Source of the DNA: Bursaphelenchus xylophilus
Taxonomy: Eukaryota > Nematoda > Chromadorea > Rhabditida > Aphelenchoididae
Direction of reading: 5' to 3'
Length of the DNA stretch: 64,000 nucleotides
NCBI GenBank assembly: GCA_904066235.2
Contig: CAJFCV020000006.1
Span: forward strand, 8,990,001 to 9,054,000
Part shown: piece by piece, positions 37,001 to 48,875 of the stretch
Numbering within the stretch: position 1 is the stretch's first letter
How the letters are laid out: every line of letters starts with the position of its first letter
Notes under the pieces: model-generated
Database searches by the model: none
Told to the model about the DNA's origin: nothing
What the model saw: only the letters and a program-made list of their open reading frames with translations
Position numbers and translations under genes: made by a program

Positions 37001-39640
37001 GTAGGCTTACTCTAACGGGAAACACAAATATCAAGCAGTTTTGTATGATTACTCAATTACTATTCATGCACAATTTTTGCTTTTTTCCCCCGCTAACTTA
37101 CTAATTTTCAATTAGTACGATAACCGAACTATAATTGAAACGTTAGAGGGTGGCTGCTAGAATTGAAATTAGGTTTACAAGAAATTGGAAGCCCGAGAAA
37201 TTACAGTGCGGAACAGTTGGGAGGTGTTGAGAGCATCTAAAGCAAAAAAAATGCTGATAAATTTACTGAATTGCAGGAAATTTTTACAGATTATTAACAA
37301 GTTTGAGCGCATGCGGATTTGAACCTAAGAAAGTGAAGTCCTGGACGCGCACTCCCCCGCAGCACCGGACCATTTGTTTCGCTTTCGCCAGGAAGAATTG
37401 TTCGGACGGATTTTGCCAAACTTGCCGGTCGATTATCTCGGCTCCCAAAGGCCGGTGGAGGTTTTGGAATTAACGCGCATTTTGATCTACACATTTGTGC
37501 AAACCGCAATCTAAACATTTATTTTTTGCTTAAAGTTTCGCTCAAATCTGGGATGCCTTTGAGGCTCCCTCTCTTCTTGAAGGTTCAAACTCTTCGATTT
37601 CCGATCTGAAATTTTTGCAAGGTTGTTTTCCACAAACCCTAAAGCTGAATGTGAATTATATTATACTTCAAGTACACTCTATGGTTTTTTTCTTAATTTT
37701 CTTAGACCTTGTTTTTCAAAATTCGCCGAACTCTTTATTTCATTCTTACTACCCACATCGAACAGCAGCGTTGCATCAAATCTTTAGACCCAAAAGTCAT
37801 CATTCAATTTTACCATTTCGATCTTTGAATCACTACTCAGTAAATTTTTGAAATCTCCAAAATTCCATGGGTTTTCTTCCGTTGTAAAAAATGCCAATAA
37901 AAGCGGCCGTTCTTCGGCCGTACTGAAATTTGGACTCCGCCCACTTGGGTGTGACATATATAAAATGGACAGGCACGGGGAAATGGTCGTGAAGATTCCG
38001 TCTGAGCGGGCAAATGCGCTTATCCAAAAGTGTAGTGGTATTTGGAGGAGATGGAGGGTGGTGTTAATCATGATAATTCGTTTTTAAAACGTTTAGTGGT
38101 GTGTGATTTGCGAAAGATTTTTTTGAAGGTGTGGGCTTACAGTAGGGAGTCATAGGCATGGTAGAGCGTCTGTGTCTTATATTTTTGCGGTTTATATTTG
38201 ATTGTTAACAGTAAACTTTACTTCAATCTTTCCAACGTTCTTTTTAGTTTTGGAATTTTCGGTAGGTCTTCTTCATATCTCCTCAGAACATATAGTAGCC
38301 TTATAGCCCTTTTACAAACATATACACTTAAATTTTCCACCCGCATTCTCTTCTAACTTCTCAAAGTCTTGCGAAAACTACAAACTCATCATTTATTGTT
38401 TCACTGTCATCTCGTTGCTCACTTCCATTCCTCCTCCTCCCACTCACATTGCTCTTTGACATCCCGTCTCGGAAACAGCTCCATGTGCATAAAGGCCTTG
38501 GCATCACAGGATTAGCCAAATTTTGGGGATCTATTAGACTACGGCAATTAGAGGACGTTAAGTCGATTATACTACGCCTCCATTGTCCATAACTTCTTCT
38601 ATTGTCGTAGCCGTCCTCCTCATTGGTCGCCAACCCACCTCTTGATTAAGGACATCTGAAGGTGTTTTTGAATCTATTATACTGCACTTTATTATAAGTT
38701 CATGAATTAAATTTATCGTGTAATCAAATCCGGGATACCTCGTATAATGTTCACGTTGGTTAAAGGTGACGATTTAATCAAAGTTTTGCAATTAGGCAGC
38801 TGGAAGTGAAACGTGTACTATAAGAATCAATTAAACCCCTACGGCTACGGGAACCAGGTGTTAACGGTTTCTTAAGGTTTGTTTTTTCGAGAGGGCATAG
38901 CTATTTATATTGCCAAGTTTGGGGTTTAGAATCGGTAATTTCGAAAGTATTTATATAATTTTTGAATTCTACAGGGTTCATTTGTCATTCGTCCAGAGGA
39001 GAATACAATATATTGCTTGAAACAGGCTTATAAAATTAATTTTTGATATTACTTTGGAAATCTACTGCAGTCATCCTCAAAAAACAGCCAAATTAATGTG
39101 AGTAACCTCTGAATTGCGAATGAAAAAATTGGCAAATTACATAACACAACTTTATATTACCACTTCTCATGTATTCTCCTTTAATCTTCCTCCGTATTCA
39201 ACTTTTCGCACATAATTTCCGCATTTTACGCAATTTCTGCGTCATTTCTGAAAAAATTTTGTATTCCTACCGTAATTTGCAAGTGGTAAAAACAACTACG
39301 TCATTATCACAGATTATACTTCAAGTCGCATCATATTCTCATTATTCTGCTTGTAACTTCCGACTCTAACCTACAATATAACGGAATATTTCGAAATTTT
39401 ACAGTTGTCTTTTCTGGGAAAATTACAAATTACAGTTTCTTGCCGTGTTTACTGGCAATTAGTATAGACAAATCAATATTATTTTCTCGCCCTTTTTTAC
39501 AATTTTTATGTATATTATCGCGTGCTTTTACGTGGTATCGCTAGGACTAATCGAAAGACTTGGGTTACAATTACTTTTACAGCGACCTTCCGCGTGCCCA
39601 ATATTTGGATTGTTGTTTGGAAACCGAAGGAAATACTGGA
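28090..39640. other. 11.5-kb AT-rich region with no supported gene
   Basis: No exon set with splice logic was found. It holds dispersed-repeat copies near 32850-32910 and 36000-36110 and a small inverted repeat at 31286-31373. GC-richer patches at 37310-37500 and 37890-38040 carry short open frames on both strands that I cannot support. It may include regulatory DNA for the neuropeptide-like gene at 39645. Confidence 0.4.
36000..36110. repeat. Copy of a diverged dispersed repeat
   Basis: The core GTTGGATATCCCGGCCGTTC followed by TTGCAAAACGGG aligns with GTTGAATATTTTAGCCGCGC and CTGCAAAG at 44593 and with the reverse-oriented copies at 60-190 and 58970-59130. Confidence 0.5.
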
Positions 39641-39644
39641 CAAA

Positions 39645-40538
39645 ATGTTCACAGTAACGGCGTTCCGCACCATGTTCTTGGTTGTCTTCGTAGTTTTTGG
39701 TGAGTTTATGAGCTATGACATTCAAAATAATTCTCAAACAAAACCTTGAACAAAGTTTATAGAGGTTTTAGTCATAAAACTGCATCATACTATGCAAAAA
39801 TCAGCGAAGATTTCAATTTAGGGCTAAAATACGATGACTTTTTGTCTGAAGCATCTTTCTTAATAATCCATTGAGTTCACAATGTGAGCGTCAAGTCATA
39901 ATGTCACTTTGCTTTGCCCTTTTACCTTTTTTTTACCTAAATTCCTTGATTTATTTGCTCTCTGCAAAATTTCGGATTCAATTCCGCACGATGCCTGAAG
40001 CCCTGAGGGACATTGCTTAAACTATGAATTCAAGATACGTAGAAACAGTTAAGAAAGTGAAAACCTGTCACATGTTGTAAACAAGTCTATTTATGTAGAT
40101 TACGTTTAAGAACGAAATGTAATTAAATTACGGTTTAACAAGGGGGTTTTTTTGCATCGAAAATAAGATGTATACTGTAAAGGAGGGCAATTTCTATGGG
40201 ATATCGTATTGGGAGAATGTGAATAGTAACTAAAATTAAGGAAAAATCATGTTTTTTAGAGGCTTCTCTATATTATTATCTATGACAATACTGCAAACTC
40301 TTGATGAATTGGACACTATATCCAGCCGAAACTCAGACTATGAAACCTCTAAAACTCCCAAATTTCAGTGTGCATCAGCTTCTCGTCAGCACTCCCCGCG
40401 CCCGCTGGCTACGGCTACGATTTGGCCCCATCGGCCTTCGAGTTCCCGCAGTTGAATATGGCCAAGAAATGGAGCCGACTGGAGCCCTCCATCCGCTTCT
40501 TCAAACGCTCCCAATTTGACTCGGACTTTGACAATTAA
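39645..40538 (+). CDS. Neuropeptide-like precursor, 74 aa, two exons
   Basis: Exons 39645-39699 and 40369-40538 join in phase 1 across GTGAGT...TTTCAG. The product begins with a signal peptide (MFTVTAFRTMFLVVFVVF, then CISFSSA across the splice). A propeptide of about 23 residues and a KK site follow, then WSRLEPSIRFF, a KR site and the acidic tail SQFDSDFDN. The layout (signal peptide, spacer, one short peptide between dibasic sites, acidic end) is that of a neuropeptide precursor. The peptide would end in RFF with no Gly, so no C-terminal amide is expected. AATAAA overlaps the stop codon (40537-40542). The exons are too short to stand out as open frames. I do not recognise a named family. 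A single-copy secreted protein of other function is the alternative. Confidence 0.68.
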
Positions 40539-40542
40539 TAAA

Positions 40543-41087
40543 CTTTGCCGGACCTGTCCCAAAGCTCTCGGTAGTCTCTGTTCGTACGTAGTTATTTAAC
40601 GCGTTTTAATTTATCGACCCCGTTTTATATATTTGGAATTGAATATACGGCTACGTGAAGAATCTGCTTACATTGTACATAGAACTTAATTTTACAGTTT
40701 GTTTTATCGACTGAAACTGATAAAGCTGCAATTCGACCTCAGAATTGGGGGAAATCGAGATTATGTTATACTTGATATCAGATGTGTGATATTCTGGAAT
40801 CAGCTGGAAAGTCATTTATTTCTCTTAATAAATTAATCAAAAACACCTTCTATACCATGAAGGACATCTAGCGTGATGTTTTTCATAATAACAATAAGCT
40901 ATTCATGACGAAAAGTCCAATTTTATCTCCCACATCAAATTGTTTTTTCCAAGTCTCCGAAATTCTGCAGTTTCTGTTGCGCAAAGCAATGCATTATATT
41001 ATTGATGATGTCTCTAATCTTGTTGTTTTGTCTGGAAACCCCAAACTCAATTGTTGGAAACACTTATTTTTTGATAATTTTTTATAT
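40543..41087. other. Intergenic region, nothing recognised
   Basis: AT-rich spacer between the neuropeptide-like gene and the MITE. No exon or RNA gene seen. Confidence 0.5.
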
Positions 41088-41089
41088 TA

Positions 41090-41387
41090 TCAGTCTGGCC
41101 GAAAAAGAATTGTCCTCCGCGCCCCCTCCGTCGCACTCACTCCAAACCCCAATTTCAAATTTGGAGGGCGTCGCCGAAAGAAAGAGCAAAAACGACGCAT
41201 CGCCAGCGATAAAAGTGGGTTTTGCACAGTGCAAACGGCTTTTTGCACTGCGCAATCCCACAAATTCATCGATTTTTCGAAATCGCGCGCACTTTTGCGA
41301 TGCATCGCTCAAACTTTCGGTGCCGCTCATTTTCGAGGGTGCGATTTCGATGCTGCGACGAGGGTAATTCTTTTTCGGCCAGACTGA
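41090..41387. mobile_element. 298-bp MITE with TA target sites
   Basis: TCAGTCTGGCCGAAAAAGAA at 41090 is matched by its inverse TTCTTTTTCGGCCAGACTGA ending at 41387, with TA on each side (41088-41089, 41388-41389). Inside are TTTTGCACAGTGCAAA and TTTTTGCACTGCGCAA, resembling the GCACTGTGC palindromes of the 1291 element, and CG-rich stretches. The overlapping 160-codon open frame is a by-product. There is no transposase. Confidence 0.88.
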
Positions 41388-41389
41388 TA

Positions 41390-42360
41390 AAGTCATCACT
41401 TTTGATATTGTTCATGTGTTTGTTCGGGAGAGAAAAATAAAATTTATATTGTCTAAGTGAAGACTCAAATGAATACATGTGACGCAGATCCGCTTACTGC
41501 TCTGAAATCTCATCATTGAGACGTTTTTCCAGACAGTTAAAAATGAAAGAGGATTGAGGTCTTCATGAATAATACTGAGAATGAACAACAAGGAAGCTGT
41601 CACACTTTACAGTGTTTTTTCAAAATGCGTATATATACTTTTTTTCACTTTGCAATGTCCGAAGCTCGCACCGACGCAGTTGAAAGAACAATCGTTGCGG
41701 CAATTTTTATTTGCATAGCAAGTGCCAGTGATCAAAGAAATACCATATAAGACATTTTAAGGTGATATTATTTATATACAAAACATTTAGAAATAAGTCG
41801 CAAAGGTACAGTAGCAGACTTACTTGAAAAATTATATTCAGCAATCGTTGCGGTCGAGAGAGTACTCATACATCAGAAAGAAAAGCATTTTTCGGCCACA
41901 TCTTTGTGAGTAGCGAAAAATTTAACTTTTCTGAAGATACTAACCTCTACAGTAAAAATAGGAATGAAACATTTCATGACTATCATACCTCTGTCAACTT
42001 TCGGACTGAAAATCTGGTTATTTCTGCTTAGGGCAAGCTGGAAGTCTCGCAGATCTACACAGCACGAAAAATGAATCTAAATCGGTGTCAAGTTTCACTA
42101 CAATCCTAGCGTCGCATTTGAAACAATTTCCCTGTAAGTCTAAACCAAAATCAAGCCTCAGCGCGTTCGCAATAAGCAACGGGACGCCTGACATACATAT
42201 ATCGCAGAACTTTCATTTGTATTCTGCATAGCGCGATGATCCTTTGAGACTTTTTGAATGAAGAGCGCGTAAAAGACTATTGCTGTTTCACGGCTGCGCA
42301 GAGCACACTTTGAATTCGTTAAATTTTAAATAACATTCTTAAAATGTCCAGCCTTCAAGG
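41390..42360. other. Intergenic region with repeat relics
   Basis: No gene supported. Around 42090-42130, GTCAAGTTTCACTACAATCC and GCGTCGCATTTGAAAC resemble the 3' part of the dispersed repeat at 59097 (GCCAAGTTTCACAAAAATTC, GCGCCGCACTT). Confidence 0.45.
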
Positions 42361-42398
42361 GTCATTTATTTACATATATACAAAACTCAGTCCAGCGA

Positions 42399-42872
42399 TT
42401 ATCTATCCAATTTTTTGCTGCCATCGGCGACCTCAAACACTACATTTCCCTCGCCAGTTGTATATTGAATATGGGCATCTGGAGGATTCTCATCTTTGGG
42501 AGGGAGGGCGGAGAGGGTTTTGTCGTTGAATTCGAACTCTTTCAGTTTCAGCTCGCCGGCGTAATGGAAATCTTCGGGTTTGTAGCCGGGTTCACAAGGG
42601 ATACTCATCAACGGGTCCACTTCTTCGCGGGAACGGAAGAAATTTCGGACGGAACCGCCTGAAAAGCCAAAATAAAAAATAAAGAAATACGGTAAATTTA
42701 ACAAAAATGGGCATAAACAAAGTAAAATGATGATTAAAGTGTAAATGGACTTACGATCTCCATCGTGACGTTTTCCGCAACAACGACAGATCAGATAGAT
42801 GGTTACGGCCAAGAGGATAAGGCCAATCAAGCTTCCGGCCACTGCCAAGCCAATTACCAAGTGATCTTCCAT
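42399..42872 (-). CDS. Small single-pass membrane protein, 125 aa, unrecognised
   Basis: Exons 42872-42755 and 42658-42399 join in phase 1 (GAT C / GC GGT). The first ATG on the minus strand is at 42872, preceded by a TTG that is not a start. Residues 5-30 (LVIGLAVAGSLIGLILLAVT...) form one membrane helix, followed by ICRCCGKRH: basic residues that would hold the C-terminus in the cytoplasm, and cysteines that could be palmitoylated. The tail of about 95 residues is acidic and proline-containing (PCEPGYKPEDFHYAGELKLK). There is no signal peptide cleavage site, so a type III topology is likely. AATAAA (42370-42365, minus) lies about 30 bp past the stop. No known family was recognised. Confidence 0.8.
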   Translation of the reverse strand: MEDHLVIGLAVAGSLIGLILLAVTIYLICRCCGKRHDGDRKSIYTLIIILLCLCPFLLNLPYFFIFYFGFSGGSVRNFFRSREEVDPLMSIPCEPGYKPEDFHYAGELKLKEFEFNDKTLSALPPKDENPPDAHIQYTTGEGNVVFEVADGSKKLDR

Positions 42873-44299
42873 CAAACCAACGACCTCTCAGTGGGTTGGG
42901 AATCGTGAAAATGAAAGTCATTTTTGGAATTTGAAAAATGGGGTTTTTTTTTTAAAATCGCGAAACTTTGGATGGATTAAAAGTGTGCAAAGCTTTGTGC
43001 AAACTTTGTGCCAAATTTGGACTTACATACAAGGTCAGTGCGCAAGGTGTGGATTTTAAAGTTAAAATTTTACGGAATTAATATGTGGCTATTGATTCCG
43101 CCAAACTTGTATGCAAAGATTCAAAAAAATCTTTTTTGAACACTTATTATCATCATAAAACGGAAAATTGGCATTCTGATCGAAGAATGAAAACCAAGAT
43201 GCCCAAAAGCAAAATGCTTACAATTAGTGTAAAAATCATTCTGTCGGAAAAACAGTGGTGGTTTGTGGCAGCAAAACGTTTCGCCTTGTCAAAAAAAGGA
43301 TGCAGTCGCGCGCCAAGGCGATGATGGGCATACGACCTGCTTTTATTTTTTCGACAGACTGTTATAATAAAATTAGGGCTGTGACTTATATATTTCCTCG
43401 TTATTTCCAGCAAAAAATAAATAAATAATTAACTGTCTGCGAGCTCGGCACCAAGCACCAATAACAAGTATTTTTATGGCGTTATGCTCGATGATGTTTG
43501 ATTGTCGTGGGGGCTATTCACAATTTTTGTAATTAACTGGTTATTTTTTCAAAAAAAAAATAGATTTGAGCTGCATTTACAGGGAATCGTAGATCTTTTC
43601 TTGATGAATCCTAGCGCAAAAAGTCAAAAAATCTGAACTGCTTATCAGCCAGTTGGGAAAGTAATGAGCACTGCCTCCGAGAAAAAGCTGTATCGTTTGG
43701 CCCAATTTAGATGCAAAATTTGAAAAGATTTCTGACATGGGGGTTACGTCTTGGATAACTTCCGTCTTTAGTCTCACTTCTATCTTCGACACGTACGTAG
43801 TTTGTATCTTTTATGGGCATTCTTGAAACCTCTCTGACCGTCTTTAATGCTCGACCATTGCGACCATTGTTGTTTAAGGGCAAGGAGGTTGTTAAAAGTG
43901 CACGTTCTTTGCCTCCTTGTACCTTGTGCAAAGTATAATTGCGATCGTTGTATTTGCGATCCCGACATGGTAGTTTGGATGTCTCAGGTGTCCTCAGGGA
44001 GTTGCTTCAGATATATAGTGTTTCGATAATTGGTGTTACGTAGTTTGGGGGAGTTATTCGATCCATTGGTAGCGTAAATGTCGAGTGAACTGATCACATA
44101 TCTACATATAGATTGTTTTATTTACTGTATATTTTTTAATGCAAGGTAAAGGGGGTTTAATTGAATAATTTGTAAGTACCGTACAATGCGCGCTTTGAAA
44201 AATGCAAAGGGTCTAAAATATCGAACCGTGTTTGTCGACAAGAAAGTGCGTAGGGTACAAAAAAGATTACAAGGAAAGTAGCCGAAGCGCCACGCCCAG

Positions 44300-44720
44300 T
44301 TTTCGATGAAACCTTGCACAAATTTAGGTTCATGTTTTCTAAAATTTGTGCAAGGTTCCTAGCTCACGCTTTTCGAAAATGACCGAGGTTTTTAGATTGA
44401 AAACCTGCAAAAAATGTGTCAGTTCTTTGCGAATTTTGGCATCAAATTTTTCATACATGTCCCTACCATAGAGGGCAATATTTTCACAAAAAAGTAAATT
44501 TTTCCGCATGAAACTGGCAAATATATGGCCAAAAAAGCATTTTTCTGTATGACCGCTCTCCAGGTTTCCCGTGCTCTCTCGGCCGCAAAGATTGTTGAAT
44601 ATTTTAGCCGCGCCTGCAAAGCACTATCTAAAAATTTCAGGATTGGTTATGTGGCCTGTACCTGACTATACCTGGAACGCGTGCAAGATTTGATAAAAAT
44701 CTAAGCGTCGCACCTGAGGT
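44300..44720. repeat. Longest copy of the dispersed repeat family
   Basis: It holds AATATATGGCCAAAAAAGCA, CTCTCCAGGTTTCCCGTGCT, GTTGAATATTTTAGCCGCGC and, further on, GATAAAAATCTAAGCGTCGC. These blocks recur in the same order, with heavy drift, at other sites in the window. Confidence 0.55.
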
Positions 44721-45319
44721 ACTTTCTTCGTAAATTACTTCCTAGTCTTGCATACATGCTAAAGTCCAAGCCCAAGCTTTTTCCTGCTTGCAATTAAAGT
44801 TAAGGACCTCTACAGTTATTAAAAGATTAAAAGAAATTTTAATTGCACGAAGACGTCTAGCAAGAAAAAAAGCGTCCGAAGATTTTGGAATCTGGTCAAT
44901 TAGGTGTATTCATTGGTCTGCACTTTGTTCCGGGTCCTATGGCTGCAATGCCATTTATCGTGTTTTACGGCAATTGACAGTACGCTTAGATCTGTGTTCT
45001 GAAACTACATCTGACCCAAAAACATTTTCCCTGCACAAGACAGAGATGCTGCTTGACTCGCGTTTCATTTGATCGCTCAGAGAGTATTGCGGCTCCCCGG
45101 GTTTCACACTGCGCAGGGTTTGGCAAAAAAAACCTCGAAAATCAAGTAAATGGAGAAAGCGTTTCCTTAATTTGATTCGCTTGGAGGTGCGGGGATTTAG
45201 GCCAGATGCGCAAAGACCTGTTGATATGCCACCAGAGGGATGCTTTGCGCAGCATAAAAACAGTTTCCAGTAGTCAAATTAGGGAAACATTTTGCAATCC
45301 AGTTAATTTTCGAAAGTCC

Positions 45320-45500
45320 CGATGGCTAAAATTCGTTTATTGGAGGTTTTTTCCCCAAATACGGCGCTGTGTGGCTCCCCGGGTTTTTTCTATAAAACCA
45401 CAATACTCTCTCTCCTCATTTCGTCCACGATCTTGTCGAAAAAATCGTTGAATAATTCGGCCGCCCCTGCACAACGTGATCCATTATTTTTGGATATTTC
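45320..45500. repeat. Copy of a diverged dispersed repeat
   Basis: The core GTTGAATAATTCGGCCGCCC followed by CTGCACAACG matches the 44593 copy. The long open frame across this site is explained by the repeat. Confidence 0.5.
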
Positions 45501-46002
45501 GTGGCCATTCCAAGCCAAAAGCGCAACATTTTCTTACCATATGCCGACCTTTACGCCTTTGGCTTTATTCTTTAAATTTCGTACTTCGTACTTTCGACGC
45601 GTCACGCTTTCCGGACTTGTTTACACCAAATGCAATAATCCAATGTTTAAAAAGAATTTACTTGGCCAAATCCTAAGAAAATCTATTTCAAGTGGTCTAA
45701 TTGTACCAACGAGTACCCTTGCGGCCAACAAGATTCTTCTCTACTCTACAGAATTCTCTTCTTTTGTTGATCTTTCGTATTTAGTTTCCTCATCTTCACA
45801 CCAGACCCTTATTCATCGTACCACCATTTTTGGTGGGTTTTCCCAATTCGCCCTTAGGGAATTTCCCCGACAAATCCAATGCTGACTATTTCAGAGCTCA
45901 CGAGTAATTGCTTCGTACTCTTTGTTACACTTAACACTACCATATGCGTTAAATGAACATGACTGATTCCTGATATTATACTACAGAGTTTGAAGGGAAA
46001 AC

Positions 46003-48033
46003 ATGGATTTTCGATTGCTTTCGTACATCCTGATCAAGTCTTCTTCCGCAGTCGCTGTTTTCTTTAACGTTTCGTTGCTGTACATAACTTATAAAAGCCG
46101 GAAGATCACCACCTTGAAGGAGTTTAATCAGATCATCAACATTAATGTCTGCTTGGATCTCTTTTTGGTCTTGAATATGACATTCAATGATATTGTAAGT
46201 CAAAGTATTTGAGCTCAATTTGTTTGGCTTTGAATTTGTGTGACAAAATTTGGAAATTTGTAATCGCGTTATGTGGAAATCACCAAAATTTTAAAACGTA
46301 AATTTTAAAAAACCCCATTTTTAGAAGGTCCATCTGTATTATCTTTATTCAAAATTTAAGAAAAAAAGACTTTAAAAATTGAATATTCAAATTTTATGCT
46401 AATTTTTCCAAAATTTTTTTTATCTATTAATTTTTTGACTTCGTTTATGTCTTTGAATTATGCTACACGAATATTCAAAAATTAGAACATTCAAATTTTA
46501 AAAAATTAGAAAATTTCAATATTCAAATTTTAAAAAATTTCAAAAATTTGAAAATTGGATTTTCTACACCCTATGATTATGCATATTAAAAATTTTCAGG
46601 AAATCGCGATCTCCGATGGCCTGTTCTTTGTCTTTTCCAACGCGAATATTTGGCCCTTCCCCACTTGGCTCAAGTCCTTTATCACCTGGAATTTCCACTG
46701 CTGTTGTGGTCTCAGCGGTATTTTTGGAATTGTCCCTTTATATTACAGATATCAAACATTTGTAAAGTAAGTAGTTTTTTAATTTGCAAAGCATTTGCGT
46801 GCAGAGGTGAACCCATAAAACTGTACAAAATGATTCCGTGGATCTTAATCCCGATTTGGAATACGAGTTGGGCGCTGATGACGGTCTATCAATTCCAACC
46901 CCGCAGACTCGACTATGTGAATGTTTTGGATCCGAAAGTGTGGCCGGATGCCAAGAAGAAGTTCTTTATTGTGTCCGATGCGGTAAGAGGGGACTTTTTA
47001 AAAAAAATTTAGACGACACAATGAGGAAAATACTATATAACTACTGTAGCTTTAAGATATTTGCACAAAATTTTACATGGATTATGACTACAAAATAATT
47101 TTACACTTAGGAGGATTTTATCTTGCATTAAGAAAAGGTTGACAAAATATGAGCGTTCTAAAATCAAAAAGCATATTTAACAGCCTTTTTTATTATTTTT
47201 GCCATTTTCACAACAAAATTGACCTACTAATTCAAAATTTCAGGAAGGAGTATTCGGTAATATTTACGGAGCATCCTGTCTGATCACATTTTCTGGCGCT
47301 TTTATGTTCAGTGGATATATGATCACGAGAGTTCAGGCAAGAATGAGAGGGAACTCGAACGTCTCCGGGAAAACAAAAAAGATGCAAGCCAGTTTCAATC
47401 GGATTGTCATCAGTCAGGTGAGCTCATGATCAAGGAATATAATAGTCTTTACCTTCACTACTCTTGAACAAAAAGATTTATTTGTTGGCTCACTGTTTGT
47501 CGCTCTGTTTCAAGAGTTTTTTGCTGTAATTTAAACTTGTGCCGAATATGGCGTATTTCTATCGACAACTACAAAACAAAAGTTACAGTAATTTTTTTCA
47601 AAATTATTTTAAAAAGCGTGGTTAAAATTTTGTCCAATATACAAAAATAATTTTTGACGGATACATTTTGCAATTTAATGGTTAAAACAGTATTTTGTAG
47701 TCGTAAAAAAACAGCATCCCTTTTCAATGTTGTAATTTATAATATTTTCAGCTCTTGCTTGCCGTTCTCCTCGGGATCACCCCGGTTATGGGAGTTGTAA
47801 CCGAAATGCAACTTAAACTCAAAAATTCGAACGTCCACTTTGTCATGCACACGTTCATGTCGTTTCTGCCGGTTGCCAATTCCCTCTCAACACTCTGCTT
47901 CTTCAAACATTATCGACGACATTTCATTATGTTATTGACCTGCGGAAGGATTGACATCAGTGGCGGAAGCAGTAGGATTGATGCAACTGATTTCTCCAAG
48001 TCAAAGATTGGCAGTCAAGTGAGCATAGCTTGA
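46003..48033 (+). CDS. Serpentine chemoreceptor (Str-superfamily-like GPCR), 330 aa
   Basis: Five exons (46003-46194, 46600-46766, 46805-46982, 47244-47417, 47752-48033) join in phase. The 330-residue length and hydrophobic pattern fit a seven-helix nematode chemoreceptor. Helices include SSSAVAVFFNVSLLYITY (TM1), NVCLDLFLVLNMTFNDI (TM2), SFITWNFHCCCGLSGIFG (TM3), IPWILIPIWNTSWALMT (TM4), a stretch at GASCLITFSGAFMFSGY (TM5), QLLLAVLLGITPVMGVV (TM6) and HTFMSFLPVANSLSTLC (TM7). The order KMQASFNRIVISQLLLAVLL before TM6, and FFKHYRRHF after TM7, is that of the Str superfamily (Str/Srd/Srh/Sri). The exact subfamily cannot be told by eye. It would sit in the sensory-cilium membrane. AATAAA is at 48103-48108. 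Confidence 0.88.
46370..46556. repeat. AT-rich degenerate tandem repeat in intron 1 of the chemoreceptor gene
   Basis: The unit (A)ATATTCAAATTTTAAAAAAT occurs about five times with changes. A similar motif occurs once near 17490. It is probably a simple-sequence expansion. Confidence 0.6.
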
Positions 48034-48640
48034 GATTTTCTGTGGAAGTCAAGGATATTTATTGGGATAACGAATTGCATACCTGATATTCGAAATGAAA
48101 CGAATAAATTTTTAATATTTAAATTTGTAGTTATATACGTTATATGTACACTTTCTATGGCTCATGAGAAATATATTTGAAATAAAAAATAAAAAATTTA
48201 AATAAATTTGTTTAATTTTTTATATTCAAATTTTCTAAAATACTCAATATGCAAAAATTTTCCCATAAAAAGATTTGATCGCACTTTGCAGAAATAACAG
48301 AATATGGCAGTTTTTAATTTAAAAAATTTCAAAAAAAAATAATCTCTGAAACGCAGAGAAAAAATCTCTTCCCAAAATCAATTTCGAAGTGTCTTGATCC
48401 CAATTTCAAACTGATCCATCCAACATTTGACCCTTTATCAGACGGAAATGACATCCGCTGACCGTGAACCCACTTTTTTCCTTCGGGATGCGGTCGAATG
48501 AAGGTCATCATCGTCCACCGTCCCTTCGGGAAATCTGTCATTCTTTTTTTGTGTGAATTTTTTTCAGTAGATTACCAGTTGTTGGTTTCGGAAAGAAGTT
48601 AGTATTAGGAAGAAAATTTTTATATTATATTTATTATTTT
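48034..48640. other. Intergenic region past the chemoreceptor
   Basis: AT-rich spacer. I see no gene. It leads into the GC-rich hairpin repeats. Confidence 0.5.
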
Positions 48641-48649
48641 TATTTGCAT

Positions 48650-48840
48650 TACAAGCCCCGCTGACGCGGGCCTTGACGCCGCTGTGCGCGCAAAGGTTGC
48701 CCAACGTGAAGTTGACTTGATCGCATGCACTACAGTTGATCGTCCAGGCCACGCTTCGCGTGGCCAACAACGCGCTGACGCGCGTTATACTGCCTCAAGC
48801 CCGGCACTTCTGTTAGCTAAGGGCCGCGCGCCAGCGCTAC
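48650..48840. repeat. Cluster of short GC-rich hairpins
   Basis: CCCGC-TGAC-GCGGG (about 48656), GGCCACG-CTTCG-CGTGGCC (about 48748) and AACGCGC-TGAC-GCGCGTT (about 48769) are three perfect stems with TGAC or TTCG-type loops within 130 bp of ordinary AT-rich DNA. Confidence 0.75.
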
Positions 48841-48875
48841 CTTTTTTTAACTTTGACCAATCAACTGTTCTTAGG

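Larger units (their letters stand above)
42873..46002. other. Intergenic region with two dispersed-repeat copies
   Basis: Between the membrane-protein gene and the chemoreceptor. Copies of the dispersed repeat occupy about 44300-44720 and 45320-45500. Open frames such as 45322-45885 run across the repeat and are not supported as genes. A minus-strand frame at 43153-43413 encodes one hydrophobic stretch but has no splice or start logic. Confidence 0.45.

Noticed and set aside
37294..37518. Possible tRNA from GGATTTGAACC (B-box complement) and a Cys/Arg-rich minus frame
   Set aside because: T stem and anticodon arm do not pair, and the frame shows no protein-like features.
38361..38633. 90-codon minus-strand frame beginning MATNEEDGYDNRR
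   Set aside because: Hydrophilic and plausible at its head, but there is no homology I recognise and no splice or promoter support.
40905..41387. 160-codon open frame
   Set aside because: Its second half is the 298-bp MITE.
43153..43413. Minus-strand frame with one membrane-like helix (MIFTLIVSILLLGILVFI)
   Set aside because: No partner exon found, and the stop follows soon after the helix.
45322..45885. 187-codon open frame, among the longest in the window
   Set aside because: It runs through a dispersed-repeat copy and has no domain, signal or splice features.
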